This document shows positions 15,476 to 24,438 of a stretch of 64,000 nucleotides of DNA, in pieces. Origin of the DNA: Leifsonia sp. ku-ls (GTDB lineage Bacteria > Actinomycetota > Actinomycetes > Actinomycetales > Microbacteriaceae). The stretch's first letter is position 1; each line of letters opens with the position of its first letter. The position numbers and the translations under genes were made by a program. Location: the NCBI GenBank assembly GCA_003367665.1, contig QKXI01000007.1, forward strand, positions 208,243-272,242, read 5' to 3'. The notes beneath the pieces are model-generated. The model had not been told where the DNA came from. It did no database searches and worked only from the letters and a program-made list of their open reading frames with translations.

Positions 15476-16348
15476 TCAGCAGCGCTCGATGACGAGGTGC
15501 GTGGTCGACTGCGGCAGGTAGATCAGCGCCCGCATGCCGAGGCACTTGCCCTGGTTCAGCGCCGTCTGAGCCTGCTGGCCAGCGTAGGCCGCCGAGAACC
15601 CGCACACCAGACCGGCGATCGGGCCACCCAGCGCTGTGCAGCCTGCCGTGATGAGCACGCCCGTGGTGCCGCTCACCGTGGCGATCTGCTGGGTCTCCGA
15701 CTTGTTGTACATCACCGTGCAGAACACCCCGTCGCACAGCAGCCGCGGGTCCGCGACCACTGGACACGCCGCCCGCGAGTGATCGACGTGCTGGATGACC
15801 ACGCCACCGTCGATCGAGTACCACGTCGGCACCGACACGCCCTTCGCATCGAGCGCCCACGCTGCGCCGAGAACGTTGACGATCTCGCCCTCGGTGTTCT
15901 TCACCAGCACAGACCCGTCGGCGGTGAGCTCGAGCTGCGCTGCCGTGCCGGCCGCGTCGACGGCGAACGGGAATGCGGACGGCGCGCTCGATCCGCCGAT
16001 CACGACATAGCCGGCGTCAGCTCGCGCACCTTCGCCGGTCACCGCGTACTGGTACCCCGCTTCCGGGTAGACCACGGCGGCACCACCGGCCGCGGAAACG
16101 CCGGCAGCGTCGGTCGCTGGCTTCAGCGAGACGGCCGCGGCGTCAGCACCGACCGTGACACCTGATTCTGCCGAGACAGCGCCCGCGGCGTCGCTGCCGC
16201 CGGGCGTCTCGGCGAGGAGGTCGTGCGCGTCGAGCGCACGCACTGCCGCAGCGGTAGGGTCCGCGGTCGCAGCGCCCGCCGGCGCCGCTCCGGCGACCGC
16301 GGGCGTGGCCGCTGCGGCGATCGTGAGGATGGTCTTGAAAGGAGACAT
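15476..16348 (-). CDS. Secreted protein with VADP motif and Cys-rich C-terminal domain
   Basis: 290 residues from the ATG at 16348 (AGAGGAC upstream). Residues 1-29 are a signal peptide (MSPFKTILTIAAAATPAVAG, Ala-rich cleavage region). Residues 30-200 form an Ala/Gly-rich, probably beta-rich prodomain ending in the line AWALDAKGVSVPTWY then CPVVADP. From memory, a 'VPTxY...VVADP' line occurs in several families of secreted actinobacterial proteins with unrelated C-terminal domains. After it come about 88 residues with six cysteines, the motif MYNKSETQQIA, and a Gly/Ala-rich hydrophobic helix (GGPIAGLVCGFSAAYAG). The even cysteine number suggests disulfides outside the cell. It could be a bacteriocin-like or contact toxin, or a structural surface protein. 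The function is unproven. Confidence 0.7.
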   Translation of the reverse strand: MSPFKTILTIAAAATPAVAGAAPAGAATADPTAAAVRALDAHDLLAETPGGSDAAGAVSAESGVTVGADAAAVSLKPATDAAGVSAAGGAAVVYPEAGYQYAVTGEGARADAGYVVIGGSSAPSAFPFAVDAAGTAAQLELTADGSVLVKNTEGEIVNVLGAAWALDAKGVSVPTWYSIDGGVVIQHVDHSRAACPVVADPRLLCDGVFCTVMYNKSETQQIATVSGTTGVLITAGCTALGGPIAGLVCGFSAAYAGQQAQTALNQGKCLGMRALIYLPQSTTHLVIERC

Positions 16349-16562
16349 GCTTTGTCCTCTCTGCACCCACCGAGGGACGCCACGTTGCGTCTGTGCACTG
16401 GCGAGTGGGACAACGGTATCAGGCGTGAAATGCATACTCCAGTGCAGGGAAGCGCGATGTCGCATGTATGGCAACTATATGCGGACTGCAACGCGAAGTG
16501 TCCGCGAACTGAGCTTCGCCGCGTTCCTGGACATCCCGATCACGACCCTGCCCAGCGCACGC

Positions 16563-16592
16563 AAAAGGCCCGGAGACGATCGCCTCCGGGCC
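16563..16592 (-). terminator. Rho-independent terminator after tRNA-Asn
   Basis: Perfect 9-bp stem GGCCCGGAG (16567-16575) with CTCCGGGCC (16584-16592) and an 8-nt loop, followed on the minus strand by TTTT (16566-16563). It lies just downstream of the tRNA and separates it from the secreted-protein gene. Confidence 0.85.
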
Positions 16593-16598
16593 CATGGG

Positions 16599-16671
16599 CT
16601 CCCCGACTTGGACTCGAACCAAGAACCTGCCGGTTAACAGCCGGCTGCTCTGCCAATTGAGCTATCGAGGA
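16599..16671 (-). tRNA. tRNA-Asn (GUU)
   Basis: Cloverleaf on the minus strand: acceptor TCCTCGA with TCGGGGA, D-stem GCUC/GAGC, anticodon arm GCCGG-CUGUUAA-CCGGC, T-arm CUUGG-UUCGAGU-CCAAG, discriminator G. Anticodon GUU. CCA is not encoded. The DNA downstream (16349-16560) is less GC-rich than its surroundings. Confidence 0.95.
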
Positions 16672-16750
16672 ATGCTTGATCAGCGAAGCTACTCTAGCAA
16701 GATTCGCCGCCCCTCGGGAAATCGGGACAGCATCCCGGGTGCGTCGTCGA

Positions 16751-17773
16751 TCAGTACCCCGCGTCCGGGTCGACGACGCCGACGAACCGGCCGTCGTCGA
16801 GGAAGGCGCGCACGTTCTGGCGGATGCGTTCGGCGAGCAGTGGCGCCGTCATCTCGGGGGTGTCGGCCTGGTGCGGCGTGATGATCACGCCCGGCTCGTC
16901 CCAGAGCGGGTGGCCGTCCGGGAGGGGCTCCGGGTCGGTGACGTCGAGTCCGGCGCCGGCGATCGCGCCGGAGCGCAGCGCGTCGAGCAGCGCGTCCGTG
17001 TCGACGAGGCCGCCGCGGGCGATGTTCACGAGGTAGGCCGTCGGCTTCATCGCGGCGAACTCCTCCGCGCCGAAGAGGTGCCGCGTGCCGCCGGTGAGCG
17101 CGGCCGCCACCACGACCAGGTCGGCGTCGGGCAGCACCTCGGCCAGCCGGTCGCTCGTGACCGTGCGAGCGGCGCCCTCCACCGGTGCGGACGACCGCCG
17201 CACTACCGTGATGCGGGTGCCGAACGGCTGCAGCAGCCGGATCAGCTCCAGCGCGATGCCGCCGGCGCCGACGATGACGACGTCGAGGCCGTACAGCGAC
17301 CGCCCTTCCGGCTCGGTCGCCCACGACCGGGCGCGCAGCCGCTTCGGCAGCACGCGCAGCAGCGCGAGGGCCAGCACGAGCGCGTGCTCGGCGACCGGCT
17401 GGGCGTATGCGCCCTTGGCGCTCGTCCACACCAGTCCCGGCCGGTCCTCGGCCGCGAGCACGTCCGCGAAGGCGTCGACGCCCGCGAACGGCAGCTGCAC
17501 CCAGCCGATGCCGGGATGCGCCTCCAGCACGGGCGGGAACGCGGCGGCGTCCTTGTTCGACAGCCAGACCACGCCCCGCGTGCGCTCCGACAGCGGCTCG
17601 ACCGTGCCGCCGGCCGCCTCGACCGCGTCCACGAACTGCTGCTCCGGCTCGGGCAGGACCGCGATCGGGCCGGGCTCCGGGCGGCGCTCCGGCGGCAGCG
17701 CGGTCACCTCGTCGGCCATCACCGCACGGTGGCGGGGTGCCGTGTCCTGCGGGCCGTCGGTCTCGGTGTTCAC
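16751..17773 (-). CDS. D-isomer-specific 2-hydroxyacid dehydrogenase
   Basis: 340 residues from the GTG at 17773 (AGGAG 8 nt upstream). The Rossmann nucleotide-binding part reads VVIVGAGGIALELIRLL, with Arg-rich VVRRSS afterwards, suggesting NADP. Catalytic residues of the family are visible: Arg in VNIARGGLVD, the Glu region in DVTDPEPLP and the His in ITPHQADT. It reduces or oxidises a 2-keto/2-hydroxy acid in the cytoplasm; the substrate is not predictable. It is the last gene of the peptide-transporter operon, 14 bp after the third ATPase gene, which may mean its substrate is linked to the imported compound. Confidence 0.88.
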   Translation of the reverse strand: MNTETDGPQDTAPRHRAVMADEVTALPPERRPEPGPIAVLPEPEQQFVDAVEAAGGTVEPLSERTRGVVWLSNKDAAAFPPVLEAHPGIGWVQLPFAGVDAFADVLAAEDRPGLVWTSAKGAYAQPVAEHALVLALALLRVLPKRLRARSWATEPEGRSLYGLDVVIVGAGGIALELIRLLQPFGTRITVVRRSSAPVEGAARTVTSDRLAEVLPDADLVVVAAALTGGTRHLFGAEEFAAMKPTAYLVNIARGGLVDTDALLDALRSGAIAGAGLDVTDPEPLPDGHPLWDEPGVIITPHQADTPEMTAPLLAERIRQNVRAFLDDGRFVGVVDPDAGY

Positions 17774-17787
17774 CTCGTGATCTCCTG

Positions 17788-18642
17788 TCACTTCTTCTGC
17801 GTCGCGCGTTGGGGTCGGCGTTCCGTCCGCTGCTGCGGCGGTTTCAGCGCCCGCGCGAGCCCTGCGACGAACGGGTGCGCCGGGTCGGCCAGCACCTCCT
17901 CGATCGGCCCGTAGCCGACCGGGCGGCCGCCCTGCAGCACCAGCGAGACGTCCGTGGCGCGGCGCAGCACCGCGAGGTCGTGACTGACCACGACCGCCGA
18001 GAAGTCGGGATGCTCGCGCAGCTGGCCGAGCAGGTCGATGACGGCGTCGCGCACGGTGGCGTCGATGCCCGCGGTCGGCTCGTCGGCGACCAGCATGGTC
18101 GGTCCGAGCACCAGCGCCCGGGCGAGCGCCACGCGCTGACGCTGGCCGGAGCTCAGCTCGTACGGGTACTTGTTCAGCACGCTCAGCGGCAGGTGCACGG
18201 TGTCGAGCATCGTGGCCGCCCGCTCCCCCGCCGCCCGACGCGGGTAGCGTTCGTCGCGCTCGAAGATGGGCAGCGTCACGTTGTCCTGCACGCTCAGCGT
18301 CGGCTCCAGCGTCGCCGCCGCCTCCTGCGGCAGATAGCCGACGTGGAAGGTCACCTCCGCCAGGTCGCGCTTGCGCGCCTTCCGCAGCGGGTGGCCGAGC
18401 ACCGACGCCTCGCCGCCGCTGATGCGCGGGCCGGGCTCGGACGCGCGCGCCGGGAGCACCCGCCCGGACAGCACCTGCGCGAGCGTGCTCTTGCCCGAGC
18501 CGGTCTCGCCGAGCACCCCGAGCACCTGCCCCTGCTCCAGCCGGAAGCTCACGCCGCGGAGGGCGACGCACGAGGCGCTCGGGCCCCGCGCGGGGTACTC
18601 GACGGACAGGTCGCTGACGACGATGGCGGGGTCGGAACTCAC
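17788..18642 (-). CDS. ABC transporter ATP-binding protein (extra NBD of peptide importer)
   Basis: 284 residues, GTG start. Walker A GETGSGKST, Q-loop region GYLPQEAAATLEP, signature LSSGQRQRVALARAL, Walker B TMLVADEPTAG, H-loop VVVSHDLAVL. It is of the Dpp/Opp nucleotide-binding class. It follows the fused two-NBD gene by 10 bp, so this operon encodes three NBDs where two are enough. The third may replace half of the fused protein, serve another permease or be regulatory. The C-terminus ends in a basic tail (RTERRPQRATQKK). Confidence 0.88.
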   Translation of the reverse strand: MSSDPAIVVSDLSVEYPARGPSASCVALRGVSFRLEQGQVLGVLGETGSGKSTLAQVLSGRVLPARASEPGPRISGGEASVLGHPLRKARKRDLAEVTFHVGYLPQEAAATLEPTLSVQDNVTLPIFERDERYPRRAAGERAATMLDTVHLPLSVLNKYPYELSSGQRQRVALARALVLGPTMLVADEPTAGIDATVRDAVIDLLGQLREHPDFSAVVVSHDLAVLRRATDVSLVLQGGRPVGYGPIEEVLADPAHPFVAGLARALKPPQQRTERRPQRATQKK

Positions 18643-18652
18643 ACCATCGACC

Positions 18653-20341
18653 CTAGGCGCTCTGCGACGACAACCGCTGCAGCGCCTCCCGCCGGTCGGC
18701 CTGTTCAGCCGGGTCGGGCACGGGGAGGGACGCCAGCAGCCGCTGCGTGTACGCCTCGCGCGGGTTGCCGAGCACCTCCTCGCCTGTCCCCTCCTCGACG
18801 AGCCGTCCCCGGTGCAGCACCGCGATCCGGTCGGCGAGCAGGTCGACGACGGCGAGGTCGTGGCTGATGAACAGCGACGCGAAGCCGAACTCCTTCTGCA
18901 GGTCGGCGAACAGCTCCAGCACGCGTGCCTGAACCGACACGTCGAGCGCGGAGGTCGGCTCGTCGGCGATCAGCAGCGTCGGCTCCAGCGCGAGCGCCCG
19001 GGCGAGGCTCGCGCGCTGACGCTGGCCTCCCGACAGCTCGTGCGGGAAGCGGTCGCCGTACGCGCGCGGCAGCTGCACGGCCTCCAGCAGCTCGTCCACG
19101 CGGGCGCGTGCCTCGCCGGCCGACGAGGCACGGCCGTGCACGACCAGCGGCTCTGCCACGCACTCGGCGATCGTCAGCAGCGGGTTGAAGCTCGACGCCG
19201 GGTCCTGGAAGACGAAGCCGATGTCGCTGCGCACCTTCCGGAACTGCCGCTCGCGCACGCCGTTCATCTCCAGGCCGAGCACCTGCAGGGAGCCGCCGGT
19301 GACCTTGTTCAGGCCGGCGATGGCGCGCCCGATCGTGGTCTTGCCGGAGCCGGACTCGCCCACCAGGCCGAGCACCTCCCCCGGCCGGATGTCGAACGAG
19401 ACGCCGTCGACCGCCACGAAACCGGGGCGGCCCAGCCGGCCGGGGTACTGGATGCGCAGGTCGCGCGCCCGCACCACCGGCGCCTGCTCCGGCCGCTCGG
19501 CCCGCGCGATGGCGCGGTCCTGGGTCGCGGCGGCGCCCTGGCCGATCTTCGGAACGGCGGCGAGCAGCGCCCGGGTGTACTCGGCCTGCGGGGCCGAGAA
19601 CAGCGTCCGGACGTCCGCCTGTTCGACCAGCTTGCCCTGGTACATCACGGCCACGCGGTCGGCGAGGTCGGCGACGACGCCCATGTTGTGGGTGATGAGC
19701 ACGATGGCGGCGCCGAACTCGTCGCGGCAGCGGCGAAGCAGGTCGAGGATCTCCGCCTGCACCGTCACGTCCAGCGCGGTGGTCGGCTCATCGGCGACGA
19801 TCAGCCCCGGGTTCAGCACGAGCGCCATCGCGATGACGATGCGCTGCTTCTGGCCGCCGGAGAACTGGTGCGGGTAGTGCTTGACCCGCTTCTCCGGTTC
19901 CGGGATGCCGACCCGCTCGAGGATCTCGACCGCCTTGGCCTGCGCCTCCTTCTTCGACAGCTTCCCGTGGGCGCGCAGGCCCTCGGCGATCTGCCAGCCG
20001 ACCGGGTACACCGGGTTGAGCGCGGTCGACGGCTCCTGGAACACCATCGCCACGTCGGTCCCGCGCACCTCCCGCAGCCGGCGCTTGTCGATGGACACGA
20101 CGTCCGCCTCGGTCGTGCCGTCGCGGCTGCGCAGGATGACCGCGCCCGACGCGGTCGCGGTCTCCGGCAGCAGACCGAGGATGGTCTTCGCCGTGACGGT
20201 CTTGCCGGAGCCGGACTCGCCGACGATCGCGAGCACCTCGCCGGCGGCGACGGTCAGGCTCACGTCGTCGACGGCCTTCACCGCGCCGGCGTCGGTCGAG
20301 AAGGTGACCGACAGGTCGTTGATCTGGACGACGTCGCTCAT
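18653..20341 (-). CDS. Fused dual ABC ATPase of peptide importer (DppD-DppF type)
   Basis: 562 residues carrying two complete ATPase units. NBD1 (about 1-265): GESGSGKTVT, FSGGQKQRIVIAMAL, LIVADEPTTALDV, ITHNMGVVADLAD. NBD2 (about 295-545): GESGSGKTTIG, LSGGQRQRASLARAL, LIADEPTSALDVSV, ISHDLAVV. Each is followed by the oligopeptide-type C-terminal segment. It powers the two permeases encoded just upstream. The ATG overlaps the DppC-like stop (ATGA at 20338-20341). Confidence 0.93.
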   Translation of the reverse strand: MSDVVQINDLSVTFSTDAGAVKAVDDVSLTVAAGEVLAIVGESGSGKTVTAKTILGLLPETATASGAVILRSRDGTTEADVVSIDKRRLREVRGTDVAMVFQEPSTALNPVYPVGWQIAEGLRAHGKLSKKEAQAKAVEILERVGIPEPEKRVKHYPHQFSGGQKQRIVIAMALVLNPGLIVADEPTTALDVTVQAEILDLLRRCRDEFGAAIVLITHNMGVVADLADRVAVMYQGKLVEQADVRTLFSAPQAEYTRALLAAVPKIGQGAAATQDRAIARAERPEQAPVVRARDLRIQYPGRLGRPGFVAVDGVSFDIRPGEVLGLVGESGSGKTTIGRAIAGLNKVTGGSLQVLGLEMNGVRERQFRKVRSDIGFVFQDPASSFNPLLTIAECVAEPLVVHGRASSAGEARARVDELLEAVQLPRAYGDRFPHELSGGQRQRASLARALALEPTLLIADEPTSALDVSVQARVLELFADLQKEFGFASLFISHDLAVVDLLADRIAVLHRGRLVEEGTGEEVLGNPREAYTQRLLASLPVPDPAEQADRREALQRLSSQSA

Positions 20342-21408
20342 GGACGCACCTCGATTCCGTGCTCGTCGAACGATTCGCCGCCCTCGAGGCCGTCGACCCC
20401 GCCCGGGCCGGCGGTGAGGGTGCCGCCGGGGACCACCGAGGTCTCCGCGACCTCGCCGGAGGCGGCCGCCGCGCGACGGCGCCCGCGCAGGCGCGGGTCG
20501 GCCAGGTCGTTGAGGCTCTCGCCGACCAGCGTGATGCCGAGCACCGAGAGCACGATCGCGAGGCCCGGGTAGATGGCGGTCCACCAGATCCCGCTTGTCA
20601 CGTCGTCGGTGGCCTTGTTGAGGTCGTAGCCCCACTCGGCCGCGGCGGTCGGCTCGATGCCGAAGCCGAGGAAGCCGAGGCCGGCCAGCGTCAGGATCGC
20701 CTCCGACGAGTTCAGGGTGAAGATCAACGGGAGCGTCCGGGTGGAGTTGCGGAGCACGTGGCGGAACATGATGCGCCAGTTGCTCGCCCCGACCACCTTC
20801 GCGGCCTCCACGTACGCTTCGGCCTTGATCCGGACGACCTCCGAGCGGATGACGCGGAAATACTGCGGGATGTACACGACCGTGATCGAGATCGCGGCCG
20901 CCAGGATGCCGCCCCACAGGCTCGACTGGCCGCCGCTGATCGCGATGGCCATGACGATCGCGAGCAGCAGCGACGGGAAGGCGTAGATCGCGTCGCAGAT
21001 CACGACGAGCACCCGGTCGAGCCAGCCGCCGAAGTACCCGGAGACGAGCCCGAGGAGCACGCCGAGGAAGATCGACAGGACGACCGCGACGATGATCACG
21101 AGGATCGCCGTCTGCGCGCCCCAGATCACCCGGGAGTACACGTCGAACCCGCCCGAGGTGGTGCCCCAGATATGCGCGGCGCTCGGCGGCTGCTGCGCGC
21201 CGAACGACCGGCCGTCGGCCCGGGTCTGGGCGAAGCCGTATGGCGCGATCAGGGGCGCGAAGATCGCGACGACGATGAACACGAAGGTCAGCACCAGGCC
21301 GATGACGAGCATCGCGCGCTGCAGCCCGACGCTCTGGCGGAGCTGGTGGACGACGGGCAGGCGGTCCCAGAGGGAGCGCTTGCGGGTGGTGAGCGCTGTG
21401 GTGGACAC
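20338..21408 (-). CDS. Peptide ABC transporter permease, DppC type
   Basis: 356 residues, GTG start. A basic N-terminal tail and one helix (LVIGLVLTFVFIVVAIFAPLIAPYGF) precede the five-helix BPD_transp_1 core; the EAA loop lies at YVEAAKVVGASNWRIMFRHVL, the contact point for the ATPase. The C-terminal line GESLNDLADPRLRGRR is typical of DppC/OppC. The start is 1 bp from the DppB-like stop and the stop overlaps the ATPase start. Confidence 0.92.
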   Translation of the reverse strand: MSTTALTTRKRSLWDRLPVVHQLRQSVGLQRAMLVIGLVLTFVFIVVAIFAPLIAPYGFAQTRADGRSFGAQQPPSAAHIWGTTSGGFDVYSRVIWGAQTAILVIIVAVVLSIFLGVLLGLVSGYFGGWLDRVLVVICDAIYAFPSLLLAIVMAIAISGGQSSLWGGILAAAISITVVYIPQYFRVIRSEVVRIKAEAYVEAAKVVGASNWRIMFRHVLRNSTRTLPLIFTLNSSEAILTLAGLGFLGFGIEPTAAAEWGYDLNKATDDVTSGIWWTAIYPGLAIVLSVLGITLVGESLNDLADPRLRGRRRAAAASGEVAETSVVPGGTLTAGPGGVDGLEGGESFDEHGIEVRP

Positions 21409-21409
21409 C

Positions 21410-22507
21410 TCAGTACCTCACTCTCGGGTCGATGAGGGCCGCGATGACGTCGACCACGAAGTTGGTGAGGGTGACGATCACCGCGAGGAGCACGACCATG
21501 CCCTGCACCGCGACGAAGTCGCGTGCCTGCAGGTAGTGCACCAGCTGGAAGCCGAGGCCCTTCCACTCGAAGGTGCTCTCGGTCAGCACCGCGCCGCCCA
21601 GGAGCAGCGCGATCTGCAGGCCGATCACGGTGATGATCGGGATGAGCGCCGGCCGGTAGGCGTGCTTGCGGAGCAGGCGCGACTCCTTCACCCCGCGGGA
21701 GCGGGCGGCGTCGACGTAGTCGGTCGACAGCGTCCCGATCACGTTCGTGCGCACCAGGCGCAGGAAGATGCCGGCCGTGAGGAGGCCGAGTGCGACGCCG
21801 GGCAGGATCGCGTGGAGCAGCACGTCGCCGATGACGGCCGGGTCCCCGGTCTGGAACGCGTCGATGAGGTAGATGCCGGTCTTGTTGTCGAGCGTCTGCA
21901 TCTCGAGTTCCGAGCTGGTGGACGCGCGCCCGGCGACCGGGAGCCAGCCGAGCCAGATCGAGAAGATGAGCTTCAGGACGAGGCCGACGAAGAACACGGG
22001 CGTCGCGTAGAACAGGATCGCCATGATCCGGAGGGTCGCGTCCTGCGCCTTGTCGCGGTAGTACGCCGCGATCAGGCCGAGCGGGATGCCGACGATGAAC
22101 GCGACGACGAGCGCGTAGAAGGCGAGCTCGAGCGTGGCGGCGCCGTACGTCAGCAGCACCTGCGTCACGGGCTGGTTGTCGGTGAACGTCGTGCCGAAGT
22201 CGCCGCGCAGCAGCTGGCCGAGGTACTCGAAGTACTGGACGATGATCGGCCGGTCGTAGCCGGCCTCGTGCACGCGCTCGGCCAGCTGCGCCGGGGGCAG
22301 CTTGCCGCCGAGCGCGGCGGTGATCGGGTCACCGGTCGACCGCATCAGGATGAAGACGACGGTGACGAGGATGAAGATGGTCGGGATGATGAGGAGGGCG
22401 CGCACCAGGATGTAGCGGCCGAGGCCGCCTCCCGATCGTCGCCGTGCCTTCGTGCGCTCGGGCCCGGGGGCGGTTCCCGCGCCCGGCGCGCTGACAGTCG
22501 CTGTCAT
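21410..22507 (-). CDS. Peptide ABC transporter permease, DppB type
   Basis: 365 residues from the ATG at 22507 (a TTG three codons earlier is possible). After a disordered tail of about 25 residues comes the typical DppB start LGRYILVRALLIIPTIFILVTVVF, a large periplasmic loop with GDFGTTFTDNQPV, and the transport core with the EAA loop at YVDAARSRGVKESRLLRKHAY. It ends VDVIAALIDPRVRY, the classic terminus. It forms the membrane pore with the DppC-like protein. Confidence 0.92.
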   Translation of the reverse strand: MTATVSAPGAGTAPGPERTKARRRSGGGLGRYILVRALLIIPTIFILVTVVFILMRSTGDPITAALGGKLPPAQLAERVHEAGYDRPIIVQYFEYLGQLLRGDFGTTFTDNQPVTQVLLTYGAATLELAFYALVVAFIVGIPLGLIAAYYRDKAQDATLRIMAILFYATPVFFVGLVLKLIFSIWLGWLPVAGRASTSSELEMQTLDNKTGIYLIDAFQTGDPAVIGDVLLHAILPGVALGLLTAGIFLRLVRTNVIGTLSTDYVDAARSRGVKESRLLRKHAYRPALIPIITVIGLQIALLLGGAVLTESTFEWKGLGFQLVHYLQARDFVAVQGMVVLLAVIVTLTNFVVDVIAALIDPRVRY

Positions 22508-22535
22508 GGAAGCCAATCGTGGTGGTTCGTGGAGA

Positions 22536-22565
22536 GGGTGGCTCGCTGATTCCAGCGAGCCACCC
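22536..22565 (-). terminator. Intercistronic stem-loop between binding protein and permease
   Basis: GGGTGGCTCGCTG (22536-22548) and CAGCGAGCCACCC (22553-22565) form a perfect 13-bp stem with a 4-nt loop and no T-run. Such hairpins after binding-protein genes usually stabilise the upstream mRNA or let only part of transcription pass, giving more binding protein than permease. Confidence 0.7.
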
Positions 22566-22600
22566 CCGGTTCGGCTCAGAGCTCGCGCTCCGGAGCCGTC

Positions 22601-24229
22601 TTACTTCGAGAGCGCCGCGTAGCGGAACTTGAAGGAGGCGTCGAGCGTCTTGTCGGCGCCCTTCACGTCCTTGCCGACGATCGCGATCTGCGAGCCCTGC
22701 AGCAGCGGCAGGGTGCTGAGGTCGGCGCCCACCTTGGCCTGGATCTCCTCGATCAGCTTGGTGCGCTCGGCCTTGTCGGTCGTGCCCGCCTGCTTCGCGA
22801 TCAGGTCCTGGACCTCCGCGTTGTCGTAGTGGTTCGCCAGGAAGTTGTCCTTGATGAAGAACGGGGACAGGTAGTTGTCGGCGTCGGAGTAGTCCGGGAA
22901 CCAGCCCAGCTGGTAGGCCGGGTAGACGTCCTTGGTGCGGTCCTTCGAGTACTGCACCCACTCGGTCGACTGCAGGTTCACCTTGAACAGGCCGCCGTTC
23001 TCCAGCTGCTCCTTGACGAGCGCGTACTCGTCGCCGGAGGACGGACCGTAGTGGTCCGGGTTGTACTGGAGGTTCAGCGACACCGGGGTGGTCACGCCCG
23101 CGGCCTGCAGGGTCTGCTTGGCCTTGTCGACACTCGGGCCGCCGTTGCCGTCGCCGTAGAGCTGCTTCAGCACGGTGGTGGCGCCGGTGAGGCCGTCCGG
23201 CACGAACGAGTACAGCGGGGTGTAGGTGCCCTTGTAGACCTGGTCGGCGATGGCCGCGCGGTCGACGAGGTCGGCCGCGGCCTGGCGCACGGCGAGGGCC
23301 TTCTTGGGGTCCGCCTCCGGCGTGGTGGCGCCGTAGGGCTGCGTATTGAAGTTGAACACGATGTAGCGGGTCTCGCCGCCCGGGCCCTTCACGACCTTGA
23401 CCTTGTTGTTGCCCTCCAGGCTCGAGATGTCGGTCGCCGAGAGGCTGCGGTAGGCGACGTCGATCGCGTTCTTCTGGATGTCGAGCTTCAGGTTCGACGA
23501 CTCCGCGTAGTACTTCACGTTGACCTTCGCGGTGGCCGGCTTGCCGAGGATGCCCTTGTAGCCGTCGAACGCCTTGTACGCGATCAGGTTGTTGAAGTCG
23601 TAGCTGGTGATGTCGTACTGGCCGGCGAACGGGTGGCCGGCGACGATGGTCTTGTCGTCGGTGACCTTGTCGGCCTTGAACACCTGCTCGTCAACGATCG
23701 GACCGGCGGGGCTGGAGAGCACCTGCGGGAAGGTCTGGTCGTTCGGCACCTTCAGCTTGAAGACCACCGTGGTCTTGTCCGGGGTGGACACGCTGTCCAG
23801 GTTGGCCAGCAGCGACGCGGGACCGTTGGGGTCGTTGATCTTGATCTGACGGTCGAAGGTGAACTTGACGTCGGAGGACGTCAGGTCGTGCCCGTTGGCG
23901 AACTTCAGGCCCGGCTTCAGCTTGACCGTGTACTCGGTCGGCGTGGTGAAGTCGGCGCTCTCGGCGATGTCCGGCTTCACGTCCGGGCTGCCGTACGGGG
24001 TGTTCAGGAGGAACGGGTAGACCTGGTTCATGACGGCGAAGGAGCCGTTGTCGTACGAGCCGGCGGGGTCGATCGACGTGATCTTGTCGGTGGTGCCGAC
24101 GGTGATGGCGCCACCGCCGCCGCCCCCGCCGTTGTTGCTTCCGGAGCAGCCGGCGAGCACCAGTGCCGCGGCCGCGAAGGCGGCGGACACGGCGAGCAGG
24201 CGCCGACCGCCGTTGTGTGCGGATGTCAT
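22601..24229 (-). CDS. Peptide ABC transporter substrate-binding lipoprotein
   Basis: 542 residues. Lipoprotein signal: RR near the N-terminus, hydrophobic stretch, lipobox LVLAGC, then a Ser/Asn/Gly linker that includes GGGGGGG. The rest is SBP_bac_5 type (TSIDPAGSYDNGSFAVMNQ, YTVKLKPGLKFANGHDLTSS, region around AVRQAAADLVDRAAIADQVY). It catches peptides or similar cationic compounds outside the membrane for the DppBC-like permease. First gene of the operon, with AGGAAGAGG upstream of the ATG. Ligand not predictable. Confidence 0.92.
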   Translation of the reverse strand: MTSAHNGGRRLLAVSAAFAAAALVLAGCSGSNNGGGGGGGAITVGTTDKITSIDPAGSYDNGSFAVMNQVYPFLLNTPYGSPDVKPDIAESADFTTPTEYTVKLKPGLKFANGHDLTSSDVKFTFDRQIKINDPNGPASLLANLDSVSTPDKTTVVFKLKVPNDQTFPQVLSSPAGPIVDEQVFKADKVTDDKTIVAGHPFAGQYDITSYDFNNLIAYKAFDGYKGILGKPATAKVNVKYYAESSNLKLDIQKNAIDVAYRSLSATDISSLEGNNKVKVVKGPGGETRYIVFNFNTQPYGATTPEADPKKALAVRQAAADLVDRAAIADQVYKGTYTPLYSFVPDGLTGATTVLKQLYGDGNGGPSVDKAKQTLQAAGVTTPVSLNLQYNPDHYGPSSGDEYALVKEQLENGGLFKVNLQSTEWVQYSKDRTKDVYPAYQLGWFPDYSDADNYLSPFFIKDNFLANHYDNAEVQDLIAKQAGTTDKAERTKLIEEIQAKVGADLSTLPLLQGSQIAIVGKDVKGADKTLDASFKFRYAALSK

Positions 24230-24402
24230 ATCCGATTACCTCTTCCTGGTGTGGGATGCGCGTCGGACGTCACAGCAGGCGTGCGGGATCGCCGTTCGCG
24301 TGAAGACTTTCCTAGCACGGAATGCTCACGAAGCCCGCATCCTGATGCGGATCCGGGCGCGATCTTTACACGGACGCAACAAATGAGCGCTCGCGTGCGC
24401 CG

Positions 24403-24425
24403 CCGGCTGCGGAATCCGCAGCCGG
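24403..24425 (-). terminator. Stem-loop downstream of dnaG
   Basis: CCGGCTGCGG (24403-24412) and CCGCAGCCGG (24416-24425) form a 10-bp stem with a 3-nt loop, 14 bp after the dnaG stop. No T-run follows. The other bases of the 24230-24438 gap hold only the presumed promoter region of the peptide operon; I see no gene there. Confidence 0.55.
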
Positions 24426-24438
24426 ACGGATCGGCGCG

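Noticed and set aside
14874-15521. A 215-codon + strand frame
   Set aside because: Charged, Arg/Glu/Gly-rich composition without motif, opposite a membrane protein with clear helices and ribosome site.
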